A stretch of DNA of 17,755 nt from an uncultured Collinsella sp. Its GTDB lineage: Bacteria; Actinomycetota; Coriobacteriia; Coriobacteriales; Coriobacteriaceae. Below the pieces are notes generated by a model that was not told where the DNA came from, did no database searches, and saw nothing but the letters and a program-made list of their open reading frames with translations. Position 1 is the stretch's first letter. The number at the start of each line of letters is the position of its first letter. The DNA lies in the NCBI GenBank assembly GCA_902465425.1, contig CABQNA010000012.1, positions 1-17,755 of the forward strand, in the 5' to 3' direction. Made by a program: the position numbers and the translations under genes. Of this stretch, positions 1 to 6,838 are shown one piece after another.

Positions 1-239
1 TCGACGGCATCGTGATGTCCGAGCGTCATGCAGATGGCAGGCGGTTTGTGGCCTCATATTCGGGGGTTCACCGCGGCGCGTCGGGCGGTGTTGGGCTCGA
101 ACGCTACGTGACGTTCGATGCCGCCGAACGCACTTGGACGCTCGATCGCGAGCCGCCGTTTATTGCGGAGGGCTTGCGGTCGGGAACGCTCACGCAAGAG
201 GAGGTGGACGAATGGAGATCGCTATGCCCCTCGTCGTAG
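1..239 (+). CDS. Tad pilus secretion ATPase (TadA/CpaF family), C-terminal end only
   Basis: This is the last 78 codons of a gene that begins before the window; the reading frame starts at base 3 and ends at TAG 237-239. The visible part begins DGIVMSERHADGRRFVASYS, which fits the C-terminal strand region of CpaF/TadA ATPases, where a basic 'R..DG.R.v' segment is followed by a short tail. In the family this cytoplasmic hexameric ATPase powers assembly of Flp pili. No Walker motifs fall inside the window, so the call depends mainly on position: it lies directly upstream of tadB and tadC and overlaps tadB by 28 bp. The identity is an inference from context plus a weak terminal match. Confidence 0.7.
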   Translation, partial: DGIVMSERHADGRRFVASYSGVHRGASGGVGLERYVTFDAAERTWTLDREPPFIAEGLRSGTLTQEEVDEWRSLCPSS

Positions 240-1102
240 GGGGTTTGGCGGGGCTTTCTGTCGCGACGGCGTGTGGGGCAGGGCCTCGTGTGCCGCGGAG
301 GCCGCCGGCGGAGCTGCCCCGTGAGTTGACGGAAAACGACCTGCTGACAAAGACTGCCCGCTCGTGGGCGTCGCTGATCCCCGCAGATCGCCTTGGGCTT
401 GCTATTGAGGATAACGCGGCTCGTCTGGCATTTCTGCTGCTTTCGAGCGGTATCTGCAGCGTCTTGCTGGCCGTTGCATCGTTGTCGCCCATCGGCTTTT
501 TCTTGGGGCTGGTGGCGCCGTTTGGCGTGGGCGCCGCGCGTGACACCTTCGATCGCCGACGCGAACAGCATGATGTAGAAGAGGCCATGCCCGAGGCATT
601 CACAGCGTTATCCATGTCGCTTGCCTCGGGGCATTCGCTGGCACAGGGCATGCGCTTTGTGGGCGCCCATGCGCAAGAGCCGGTTCATACCGAGTTTTTG
701 CGGGTGGCGGCGGCAATCGATTGCGGTGTCTCGGCGACCGACGCACTCGATGACCTACTCGTTCGCATCGATGCCCCCGGCCTTTCGCTTGTCACCTTGG
801 CGCTCAAAGTGTCGCAGCGTACCGGGGCTCCGCTTGCCGGCTTGCTGTCCGAGGCGTCGAGCATGGTGGGTGAGCGCATTGAGCTCAAACGCCGTCTAGA
901 CGTTAAGACGTCACAGGCGCGTATGTCGGCACACATGGTCGCAGCGATGCCGGCGGGCATGTGCGCGGTACTGGCTTTGCTTTCGGCAGACTTTCGCCGC
1001 GGTCTTGCGACGCCGGCTGGTGCGGGCGCCGTGGTGCTGGGGCTTGCCCTCAACGTCGTTGCCCTGGTAGTTATCCGGCGCATTATGCGGGTGGAGTTAT
1101 GA
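212..1102 (+). CDS. tadB: Tad pilus inner-membrane platform protein TadB
   Basis: This encodes a 296-aa membrane protein of the type II secretion F (T2SF) superfamily. TadB with TadC forms the inner-membrane platform on which the ATPase acts to extrude Flp pilin. A membrane pair lies at about residues 70-110. The cytoplasmic T2SF domain follows, with EEAMPEAFTALSMSLASGHS and a second half rich in small residues (VSQRTGAPLAGLLSEASSMV). Two C-terminal membrane segments end in VVIRRIMRVEL. I chose ATG 212 because AGAGGAGG lies about 6 bases upstream; an in-frame ATG at 224 is the alternative. The start overlaps the upstream ATPase gene and the stop overlaps tadC by ATGA, which points to translational coupling. 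Confidence 0.88.
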   Translation: MEIAMPLVVGGLAGLSVATACGAGPRVPRRPPAELPRELTENDLLTKTARSWASLIPADRLGLAIEDNAARLAFLLLSSGICSVLLAVASLSPIGFFLGLVAPFGVGAARDTFDRRREQHDVEEAMPEAFTALSMSLASGHSLAQGMRFVGAHAQEPVHTEFLRVAAAIDCGVSATDALDDLLVRIDAPGLSLVTLALKVSQRTGAPLAGLLSEASSMVGERIELKRRLDVKTSQARMSAHMVAAMPAGMCAVLALLSADFRRGLATPAGAGAVVLGLALNVVALVVIRRIMRVEL

Positions 1103-1740
1103 GCGCCCTGGTTGGGGTCGCGGCCTGTCTGTGTGCCCTGAGTGTATTTGCCGCGACAGGTTTGGAGCGTGCGGATGCTCGCAAGATTGCAGAGGCGTGC
1201 AAGCGTGAGGCGGTGCTGGTCATTGCTGCGGGCTGCTCGGTGATTGATGCCCTGACCGCGCGAATGAAGGGCGCGATTGGGGCGGGCGGCCCGGCGCGGG
1301 TGTCGCTCGGTGAGGTGTCCGAGATGATCGACGTGGTGCGCCTGGGGCTTTCTGCCGGCCTTTCGTTTGACGCGGCGCTCGAGATTTTCTGTGCCAATCG
1401 TCGGTCGGTGCTGGCCGTCCGTCTTGAACGAGCCTGCATGGCGTGGCAGGTGGGCGTGGGGACGCGCGAGGCCGAGCTGTTGGCTGCCGCGCGTGATTTG
1501 GACGTAAGGGCGCTCGAGACCTTTGCCATCACGGTGGGGCAGGCGCTTGCCCTGGGCGCTCCGCTGGCCGAGACGCTGGCTGCTCAAAGTCGCGAGATCC
1601 GTGCGGCCCATCGCGCCGCAGTCGAGCGCGAGATCGAGCGCGCCCCGGTCAAGTTGCTGATTCCCACCGGCACGCTCATCTTGCCGGCGTTGCTTCTGTC
1701 CATATTGGGCCCGCTGCTGGGAGCAGGCGGGATGATGTAG
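1099..1740 (+). CDS. tadC: Tad pilus inner-membrane platform protein TadC
   Basis: This encodes a 213-aa T2SF-family protein, the partner of TadB in the Tad inner-membrane platform. An N-terminal hydrophobic segment (ALVGVAACLCALSVFAATG) is followed by the T2SF core with EVSEMIDVVRLGLSAGLSFD and VGQALALGAPLAETLAAQS. The C-terminal segment, KLLIPTGTLILPALLLSILG, is typical of TadC. The protein is shorter than many TadC proteins (about 280-330 aa), so part of the N-terminal region is missing compared with the longer family members. ATG 1099 overlaps the tadB stop (ATGA). The flp gene follows after 10 bases. Confidence 0.87.
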   Translation: MSALVGVAACLCALSVFAATGLERADARKIAEACKREAVLVIAAGCSVIDALTARMKGAIGAGGPARVSLGEVSEMIDVVRLGLSAGLSFDAALEIFCANRRSVLAVRLERACMAWQVGVGTREAELLAAARDLDVRALETFAITVGQALALGAPLAETLAAQSREIRAAHRAAVEREIERAPVKLLIPTGTLILPALLLSILGPLLGAGGMM

Positions 1741-1750
1741 GGAGGAATAC

Positions 1751-1984
1751 ATGAACACGATGACCGACATTGCGGGCAAGGCTTGGAGCTGGGCTTTTTG
1801 TCGGGCATTCCGCGCTCGCCAGCATGCCAAGGCGCTGTTGCGGGAGGAGAGCGCGCAGGGCACTACCGAATACGCCATCTTGGTCGGCGTGCTCGTAGTG
1901 ATCGCGATTATTGCCATCGTCGCGTTTAAGAGCAAAGTCGAAGAACTATGGAACGCGATCAAAGACGGCATCAACAGCCTGTAG
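1751..1984 (+). CDS. flp: Flp-family type IVb major pilin
   Basis: This encodes a 77-aa pilin precursor. The leader is long and basic (about 35 residues). It is followed by EESAQGTTEYAILVGVLVVI, the pilin hydrophobic N-terminus with the Glu-Tyr pair that defines Flp pilins. Placing Glu at +5 and Tyr at +6 puts the prepilin-peptidase cut after Ala (SA|QGTTEY) rather than after the usual Gly. The mature pilin would be about 42 residues, ending in a short amphipathic tail. A good ribosome site (GGAGG at 1741-1745) precedes ATG 1751. The product is probably the main fibre subunit, being the pilin closest to tadBC. The leader contains LREESAQ, identical to the small pilin-like gene at 2513. Confidence 0.9.
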   Translation: MNTMTDIAGKAWSWAFCRAFRARQHAKALLREESAQGTTEYAILVGVLVVIAIIAIVAFKSKVEELWNAIKDGINSL

Positions 1985-2511
1985 GAGGCAGGCGGCCTGT
2001 TGGTTCGCCGCTGGTGCTCGTCTGTTTGCTCGTGGCAATAGCGGCGACGCTTTGGGGGCTGGGCGTTGCGCGGCAGCAGCGTCCAGGCGCTACTGCCGAT
2101 TTGGGATCGGGCTCGGCGGCGGTGTCACAAGCGGAAGGCGCGCAAGATATGGGCGGTCAGAATGCCGCTGTCACGGCTCGGACCTTTTTGCAGGCACTCG
2201 ACGAGCGGGCCGCCAGCGCGACGGAGCCGTCTACAGACAACGCGATTGCGGTTCGGCTCGCATGGTCCGAGGACCGGCCGATGACCGAGGCGGCAGCAGA
2301 CTTGCTGCGCGCCTACCGCGAGGTGCCTACGGCCCAACTCGCCCTGAGTGGCTATCTCGATATTAAGGGCAACGTATGGGGCGCCATCGTGCGCGATGGG
2401 CGAGGCTGGGTCGACATGGTGACGGTTGCCGCGGATGCCGGCGATGCTTCGTGCCGCCTGCGTGCCGTGCGTCTGGTTCCGCAAACAACGGGGTCAAAGG
2501 AGGGGTCGTGA
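1948..2511 (+). CDS. Single-pass exported protein of unknown function in the Tad operon
   Basis: This encodes 187 aa that I do not assign to a named family. It has a basic N-terminus (MERDQRRHQQPVGGRRPVG), one membrane segment (about residues 20-42, LVLVCLLVAIAATLWGLGVA) and then an extracytoplasmic domain of about 145 residues. That domain contains ARTFLQALDERAAS and ends QTTGSKEGS. The membrane anchor plus soluble domain suggests a Tad accessory protein in the cell envelope. ATG 1948 lies inside flp and has only a weak ribosome site, so translation may be coupled to flp. GTG 2014 is in frame but has no better site. The stop at 2509-2511 sits just before the next gene, whose ribosome site lies inside this gene's last codons. 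Confidence 0.72.
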   Translation: MERDQRRHQQPVGGRRPVGSPLVLVCLLVAIAATLWGLGVARQQRPGATADLGSGSAAVSQAEGAQDMGGQNAAVTARTFLQALDERAASATEPSTDNAIAVRLAWSEDRPMTEAAADLLRAYREVPTAQLALSGYLDIKGNVWGAIVRDGRGWVDMVTVAADAGDASCRLRAVRLVPQTTGSKEGS

Positions 2512-2512
2512 A

Positions 2513-2731
2513 ATGCATGATGTCCTGCGTGAGGAATCTGCTCAGTCGACCGTCGAATACGCCATCGTCACCGTGGCGCTGTTATCGATTGTGCTGGCGA
2601 TTGCGGGGCTTTGGCGCGCTGGCACCGATGGGCGCTTGGCGGCACTGGTCGAGCGGGCGGCGTCTCATGGCGTCGCCCCATCGTCGGTTATCGATGCCGC
2701 GACGGGTGCCAAGGACATCGCTCTGTATTGA
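2513..2731 (+). CDS. Small pilin-like protein, second Flp/TadE-type prepilin
   Basis: This encodes 72 aa starting MHDVLREESAQSTVEYAIVT, with a short leader and a prepilin-type site A|QSTVEY (Glu +5, Tyr +6). A hydrophobic helix (AIVTVALLSIVLAIAGLW) and about 40 mostly polar residues follow. LREESAQ and EYAI match the flp pilin, so the two probably share an ancestor. It is likely a minor pilin or pseudopilin matured by the same peptidase and inserted into the inner membrane. AAAGGAGGGG at 2496-2505 lies 7 bases before ATG 2513 and makes this start secure. The gene abuts its upstream neighbour and its 3' end overlaps the probable start of the TadE-like gene. Confidence 0.82.
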   Translation: MHDVLREESAQSTVEYAIVTVALLSIVLAIAGLWRAGTDGRLAALVERAASHGVAPSSVIDAATGAKDIALY

Positions 2732-3206
2732 TATCGCGTGCGAGGATCGGGCGCAATCTACGGTCGAGGCCGCCTTTTTGCTGCCGACGTTTTTGACACT
2801 TATCTTGCTCGCGTTGCAGCCGGTGTGCCTGCTCTATACGCGTGCGGTCATGGAGTCTGCCGCCGCCGAGACCGCGCGGCTTATGACCACGACGACGGTT
2901 GAGGACGACGATGACCTTAAGGAGTTCACTCGCCGCAGACTTGCCGCGGTGCCCAACGTCTCGATTTTTCATGCCGGTGGGCCGCTGTCGTGGGATATCG
3001 AGTTGGGGAGGGCCGGTGCCGGCGGCGTTTCGTCCGTGTCCGTTACCGGCGAGGTTAAGCCGCTGCCCGTGATCGGTGCATTTGTGCAGGCCATGGGCAG
3101 TGCGGGTGAGGGTGGCTATGTCGAGCTCAAGGTCGACGTCTCGTATCGATCGCGTCCCGAATGGCTGGAGGGAGATTATGATTCATGGATTGCTGCATGG
3201 GATTAG
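2694..3206 (+). CDS. tadE: TadE-like pseudopilin
   Basis: This encodes about 170 aa with CEDRAQSTVEAAFLLPTFLT near the N-terminus. That is a TadE-type motif: a prepilin-like cleavage site A|QSTVEA followed by a hydrophobic segment (AFLLPTFLTLILLALQPVCL). An extracytoplasmic domain follows. TadE proteins are pseudopilins matured by the Tad prepilin peptidase and needed for pilus assembly. The start is uncertain: ATG 2694 and GTG 2706 are in frame but lack a ribosome site and overlap the upstream gene. An ATT at 2727 is 11 bases after AAGGA and would give a leader as short as those of the sister proteins. The stop at 3204-3206 overlaps the next gene. Confidence 0.78.
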   Translation: MPRRVPRTSLCIDIACEDRAQSTVEAAFLLPTFLTLILLALQPVCLLYTRAVMESAAAETARLMTTTTVEDDDDLKEFTRRRLAAVPNVSIFHAGGPLSWDIELGRAGAGGVSSVSVTGEVKPLPVIGAFVQAMGSAGEGGYVELKVDVSYRSRPEWLEGDYDSWIAAWD

Positions 3207-5343
3207 GCGCTGCCTGCTGCGGGTGATGCAAGGGTTTGCGGCCCGCCGTCGACCAGGCGTTCGCCGCAAGCGGGGCGGCTTTATGGGCCGTGCCGGTATC
3301 GACTTGTTTATCGAAGACGGTGCCTATACCACGCTCTCCTCTGCGGTTGTCATTCTGGTGGTGCTTACGCTGCTGTTTTCGTCGACCGCGGCGATATGGA
3401 GCATGTCGCGCGCCGGAGATACCCAGGTGGCGGCCGATAGCGGTGCCCTGGCGGGCGCCAACGTGGTGTCGTCCTATCACACGGCTGCCACGGTGGTGGA
3501 TGCGAGCATTTTGAGTTTGGGCCTGGCGGGGTTTGCCACGATCGGAACCGGCTTGGTTGCTATTCTCATTCCGGGCGCCGAAGTTGTCGGCAGCGATATC
3601 ATCGACACAGGGACCCAGATCATTAAAACACGCAACAAGTTTGCCAAAAGCGCGTCAAAGGGCCTGCAAAAGATTGAGACTGCTTTACCGTACCTGGTTG
3701 CCGCGCGCGCCATGCAGGCAGTATCGGCGCAGGATACCGACGGCGTGACCTATACCGGTACGGCGCTTGCCGTGCCCAGGACATCCGAGTCGGATTTTGT
3801 TGCGCTCGAAGGATCCGAAATCTCGACCGATGCCATTAAGGATGCGTCGGAAGATCTGGAGCGCGCGGCCGAGGAGCTACAAAAAGCATCGGAGGAGACG
3901 GCGAAGGCCAAAGAGCGCGCCTGGCTAGCGGATTGCGGTGGATCGGATAAAGGTTCGGTCGGCAGCTGTTCGTGTATGTGGGAGCGCGCAAAAAGCCTAA
4001 CGGATCTCTCCGGTGTTCAAAATCCGCATTACTCATCGAGCGTTACGTGGGAGCCTCAAGTTGCCCTTGATCGCGCGAAGGACTACTACCATCGGCGTCT
4101 GGCAAACGAGAAGCCCCAAGGCTCGAGTGTCGAGATGAAGGCAGAGTCTGCGGCGCGTAAGGCGTTTTATACCTATGCGAGCGCGGAGGTCGATCGGGCA
4201 TATATAACCGAGAACGGAGACAGGGTTTCCTCCTATATTCCGCTGCTGCCGCGTAACTCTGATGAGGTCCGGGCGACGGAACTCTATACCGATGCGGTGT
4301 GGCCGGCTAGCGTGAACGATGACAAGGCGTATTTGCATTACGGGACGACCTGCCCTAACTATAAGAAAGGAACGCCGAGCGGATTTGCTTCGGTTGCCGA
4401 TTACGATGGGCAAGATAAATGCAGCAAATGCCATTTTGGCGTTTCGTCGCTTGGTGCTGTTGCGGCGCCTTCAACCTCTATCGAAAACGGCTTCGAGTAT
4501 CACTTTGATAAGTTTAAAGACGCCCTGGAGGACTACGTCGACTGTCGCAACAAGGAACTCGAACTCGAGCGTCAGACCGAGGACGAAGCCGACCGTGCGG
4601 GCAATGCGTTCGATACCGCCATCAAAGAACTTTCCAGTGAGCGCCCGCGCATCGCCCCGCCCGGTCGCAACGGCGTGGTCGCCTTTGCGGTCTCGGGCGC
4701 CATCTCCAGTCCCGACGAGCTCAACTCTTCGTTTAACACGGCAGTTGAGCTTGGCGATCGTGGTGCAATTTCTGCTGCAGTGCTCGCGCCCGATGACGCG
4801 ACGGCACAGAATAACGTTCTCTCGCGGTTTTTCTCGACACTGGAGGAGCGTTCGGGCGGCGTTGCCGGCGCGCTCGACGGCGTTATGGATGTTTGGGGCC
4901 GCCTGCTTGTGGGGTACGGAGACATCCAGGGTGCGGCCGACGAGCTTATGGGAGAGCTGATCGGTGGCTTGGGAGGGAGTAGCGGCGCGTTAGGCTCCAT
5001 CGCGTCCTGGCTCGGTGACACCGTTTCGTCCTCCGTGGCGGCGCTGGGGCTCGAACCGTGCGATTTGCGTCTGCGAAAACCGGTGCTGACCGATACCGCC
5101 AATGTCATCAAAAGTCCGGGGTCCGATATCGCGGGCATCTCCAAAGCTCAAGATACCCTGCGAAAAATCCCCTTGGGCGTGACTGACCCCAAGGCACTTT
5201 GCGAGGCATTGGAGTATCACGTCGAGCGCACCATCAGCGGCGCGGTGTTCACGCTTGCGGAGATTCCGCTGCCCGGCGGCGGCTCCATCCCGCTCACTGT
5301 CGATGTTGCCACGCTGGTGGGAGCTTTTGGCGGTGGGTCGTAA
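3178..5343 (+). CDS. Large TadG-like membrane-anchored protein of the Tad operon (721 aa)
   Basis: ATG 3178 follows GGAGGGAG at 3167-3174. The protein has a strongly basic cytoplasmic N-terminus (about residues 10-38), a membrane segment at about 51-74 and a second hydrophobic stretch at about 108-131. The first segment and the following QVAADSGALAGAN resemble the start of TadG/TadE-G-like proteins. A charged helical stretch (about 218-250) looks like coiled coil, and another lies at about 445-490. About ten cysteines occur in the exported part, including CSKCH at residues 415-419. The C-terminal third is rich in Gly and Ser. The N-terminal EDGAYTTLSSAVV aligns with the pilin motif of its neighbours but lacks the Glu. 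In the family, TadG is an envelope assembly factor; I cannot give this protein a more exact role. Confidence 0.75.
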   Translation: MIHGLLHGIRRCLLRVMQGFAARRRPGVRRKRGGFMGRAGIDLFIEDGAYTTLSSAVVILVVLTLLFSSTAAIWSMSRAGDTQVAADSGALAGANVVSSYHTAATVVDASILSLGLAGFATIGTGLVAILIPGAEVVGSDIIDTGTQIIKTRNKFAKSASKGLQKIETALPYLVAARAMQAVSAQDTDGVTYTGTALAVPRTSESDFVALEGSEISTDAIKDASEDLERAAEELQKASEETAKAKERAWLADCGGSDKGSVGSCSCMWERAKSLTDLSGVQNPHYSSSVTWEPQVALDRAKDYYHRRLANEKPQGSSVEMKAESAARKAFYTYASAEVDRAYITENGDRVSSYIPLLPRNSDEVRATELYTDAVWPASVNDDKAYLHYGTTCPNYKKGTPSGFASVADYDGQDKCSKCHFGVSSLGAVAAPSTSIENGFEYHFDKFKDALEDYVDCRNKELELERQTEDEADRAGNAFDTAIKELSSERPRIAPPGRNGVVAFAVSGAISSPDELNSSFNTAVELGDRGAISAAVLAPDDATAQNNVLSRFFSTLEERSGGVAGALDGVMDVWGRLLVGYGDIQGAADELMGELIGGLGGSSGALGSIASWLGDTVSSSVAALGLEPCDLRLRKPVLTDTANVIKSPGSDIAGISKAQDTLRKIPLGVTDPKALCEALEYHVERTISGAVFTLAEIPLPGGGSIPLTVDVATLVGAFGGGS

Positions 5344-5819
5344 TGGGCATTCACACGGGCTTGCGCGAGGAGCGTGCCCAGGCGACGGTCGAGATGGCCG
5401 TGGTCACGCCTGTCCTGCTCGTACTGGCTCTCATCGCGTACAACGTCATGATCTTTGCCGGCGCGGCCGCGCGCTTCGACCGCGTGGTGCCCGACATCGT
5501 GCTGGCGCACGCTGTGGCGCCGGGCGGGGAGGGTGACGAGAGTTCCATTGACGCTTCCGCGACCGTTCAAGCTCAGATTCAGGATGCCATGGAGGGATAT
5601 GACCTACAGGTCGAGGTCTCGAGCGAGCAGGGCACGGCGTCATCGGATGGTGGCCTGCTCTCTCTTTCTGGCACGTTTAGGACCTATACCTGCACCATGC
5701 ACTACGGGCCGTGGCCGAGTTCGCTGAGCATCGCCGGCGTTTCCCTGGGGGCGCCGGCCGTGCTCTCGCATGAACGCGCGGTGACGGTCGATCCATGGCG
5801 TCCGGGGGTGGTCATGTGA
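5343..5819 (+). CDS. TadE-like pseudopilin, second copy
   Basis: This encodes 158 aa starting MGIHTGLREERAQATVEMAV. The leader of about 13 residues ends in a prepilin-type site A|QATVEM. A hydrophobic helix (VVTPVLLVLALIAYNVMIFA) and an extracytoplasmic domain of about 115 residues follow. It is the same type as the protein at 2694 and probably a second pseudopilin (in other species the TadE/TadF pair). ATG 5343 shares a base with the TAA stop of the 721-aa gene, so the two are translationally coupled. The 3' end overlaps the DUF192 gene by four bases (GTGA). The assignment is by motif and context; the C-terminal domain has no feature I can name. Confidence 0.8.
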   Translation: MGIHTGLREERAQATVEMAVVTPVLLVLALIAYNVMIFAGAAARFDRVVPDIVLAHAVAPGGEGDESSIDASATVQAQIQDAMEGYDLQVEVSSEQGTASSDGGLLSLSGTFRTYTCTMHYGPWPSSLSIAGVSLGAPAVLSHERAVTVDPWRPGVVM

Positions 5820-6175
5820 CCGCGGTCTCGTCCTATATCGCCTACGCGCGGGCGCTCAACAGGTTGGGCTGGACGCCGGCCGAGTTTGTGGTGGCGGAGT
5901 CGTTTACCGTGCGTCTGCGCGGCATGCTGGGACGGCGGCCGATTGCCGCCAGCGGACTGCCGCTTGTCATGGCGTTTCCGCGCTGCTCCTCGGTTCACAC
6001 CTGCTTTATGGCCTATCCCATCGACATCGCCTTTATCGACCGTAGCGGCAACATCCTCGCGTGCTACGAAAACGTACGTCCCTGGCGTATGTGTTCCTGC
6101 CCCGGCGCCTGGGCAGCACTCGAGCGCCCTTCAATTATTGTTTCGCCCCCTGTTCTCCAACGCGTGCCGGCTTAA
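5816..6175 (+). CDS. DUF192 family protein
   Basis: This encodes 119 aa with the DUF192 pattern. It opens with ESFTVRLRGMLGRRP, a match to the family's 'a.t...R..GLM.r..l'. CFMAYPIDIAFIDRSGNILA follows, a match to 'fwMknt.ipLDvlFid..g.Iv'. The family is small, beta-rich and of unknown function, and many members are exported. Here no signal peptide is visible, so it may be cytoplasmic. I chose GTG 5816, which overlaps the upstream TGA and has GGGGGTGG upstream. ATG 5795 would extend it by seven residues. It is the last gene of the Tad operon by spacing. Five cysteines (such as MCSC) are unusual in so short a protein. Confidence 0.8.
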   Translation: MTAVSSYIAYARALNRLGWTPAEFVVAESFTVRLRGMLGRRPIAASGLPLVMAFPRCSSVHTCFMAYPIDIAFIDRSGNILACYENVRPWRMCSCPGAWAALERPSIIVSPPVLQRVPA

Positions 6176-6284
6176 GGGACTGAGTGAAAAACTTCTTGCG
6201 GCCGGTTGATGCTTCTGACGTGCCGTTCTATAGGAGCGAGATTGTGGCCGATGTCGCGCTCAAAAACTTTTTTAAAATTCTCGG

Positions 6285-6312
6285 TTGACCGGAGCGTGTC
6301 CTTGGTTATACT
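6285..6312 (+). promoter_or_regulatory. Promoter of tRNA-Phe
   Basis: The -35 is TTGACC (6285-6290) and the -10 is TATACT (6307-6312), separated by 16 bases. An A/T-rich run (6261-6281) just upstream could act as an UP element. Transcription would start near 6319, about 26 bases before the tRNA. The leader contains a perfect small hairpin, GCCTTG-AAA-CAAGGC (6319-6333). Confidence 0.8.
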
Positions 6313-6344
6313 AATCAAGCCTTGAAACAAGGCACACCTCAAAT

Positions 6345-6417
<73 letters not shown>

Positions 6418-6430
6418 CCTTGAATTGACT

Positions 6431-6460
6431 AGGACCTCTGCAAAGGGGTCCTTTTCTTTT
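6431..6460 (+). terminator. Terminator of tRNA-Phe
   Basis: The stem is AGGACC (6431-6436) with GGTCCT (6447-6452), followed by the T-rich run TTTTCTTTT. It lies 13 bases after the tRNA and fits a rho-independent terminator. Confidence 0.75.
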
Positions 6461-6473
6461 ACCGAGGGCTCCT

Positions 6474-6659
6474 GCGGAAACTGCATCCCGGAATTTGGCT
6501 TCAGAGCGGGATGCGCTTTCCGCTTTGAGGCTGCTTGGGAAAGTGCGGCCCGGAATTTCGCGGAATTGCGGGATGCGCTTTCCGGTTGGGCCTGCCAGCG
6601 GAAAACGCATCCCAGTCTCTTGCGAAAAAACGGGGCGCGCTTTTCGGCCGCCTACTTCC
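6474..6659. repeat. Three tandem 62-bp palindromic units (BIME-like)
   Basis: Units begin at 6474, 6536 and 6598, exactly 62 bases apart. Each has a left arm of the type GCGGAAAnnGCATCCC and, 33 bases later, an inverted right arm of the type GGGATGCGCTTTCCGC. Unit 1 arms (6474-6490 and 6507-6523) match at 15 of 17 positions. The right arms of units 1 and 2 share CGGGATGCGCTTTCCG exactly. Unit 3 is more diverged. The first loop half GGAATTT is shared by units 1 and 2. No coding function is apparent. Six copies of one arm sequence in alternating orientation resemble REP/BIME clusters. Confidence 0.85.
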
Positions 6660-6767
6660 GGCGCACGTGCGCATCTCGGCGCGCTATCTCGGGCCCGCCC
6701 GCCCGGACATTCCTCCCACTTTTGCGCCACTTTGTAGACCGTTCGGTCGCCTGTCCGCACGCGCGGG

Positions 6768-6773
6768 TATACT
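6768..6773 (+). promoter_or_regulatory. Possible -10 element upstream of the GH5-like gene
   Basis: TATACT is a near-consensus -10 located 66 bases before ATG 6839. No convincing -35 is seen at the usual spacing (6745-6750 reads GGTCGC), so the assignment rests on the -10 alone. Confidence 0.4.
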
Positions 6774-6838
6774 CAAAACGATACTTTTCCTATGCAATGC
6801 GATGCAGGTTCGACCTGCGCGATTCGAAGGGGGCCGTG

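Noticed and set aside
685..1974. Long minus-strand open frame (429 codons) opposite tadB, tadC and flp
   Set aside because: The + strand encodes recognisable Tad proteins with ribosome sites. The minus frame has low-complexity composition and arises from high-GC codon bias.
6474..6659. CRISPR array
   Set aside because: Three units are present, but each is internally palindromic and the inter-arm segments are similar rather than unique spacers. No cas genes are near.
6425..6838. N-terminal extension of the GH5-like gene back to 6425
   Set aside because: The extension would translate the tRNA-Phe terminator and the palindromic array. ATG 6839 has a good ribosome site and the canonical GH5 N-terminus.
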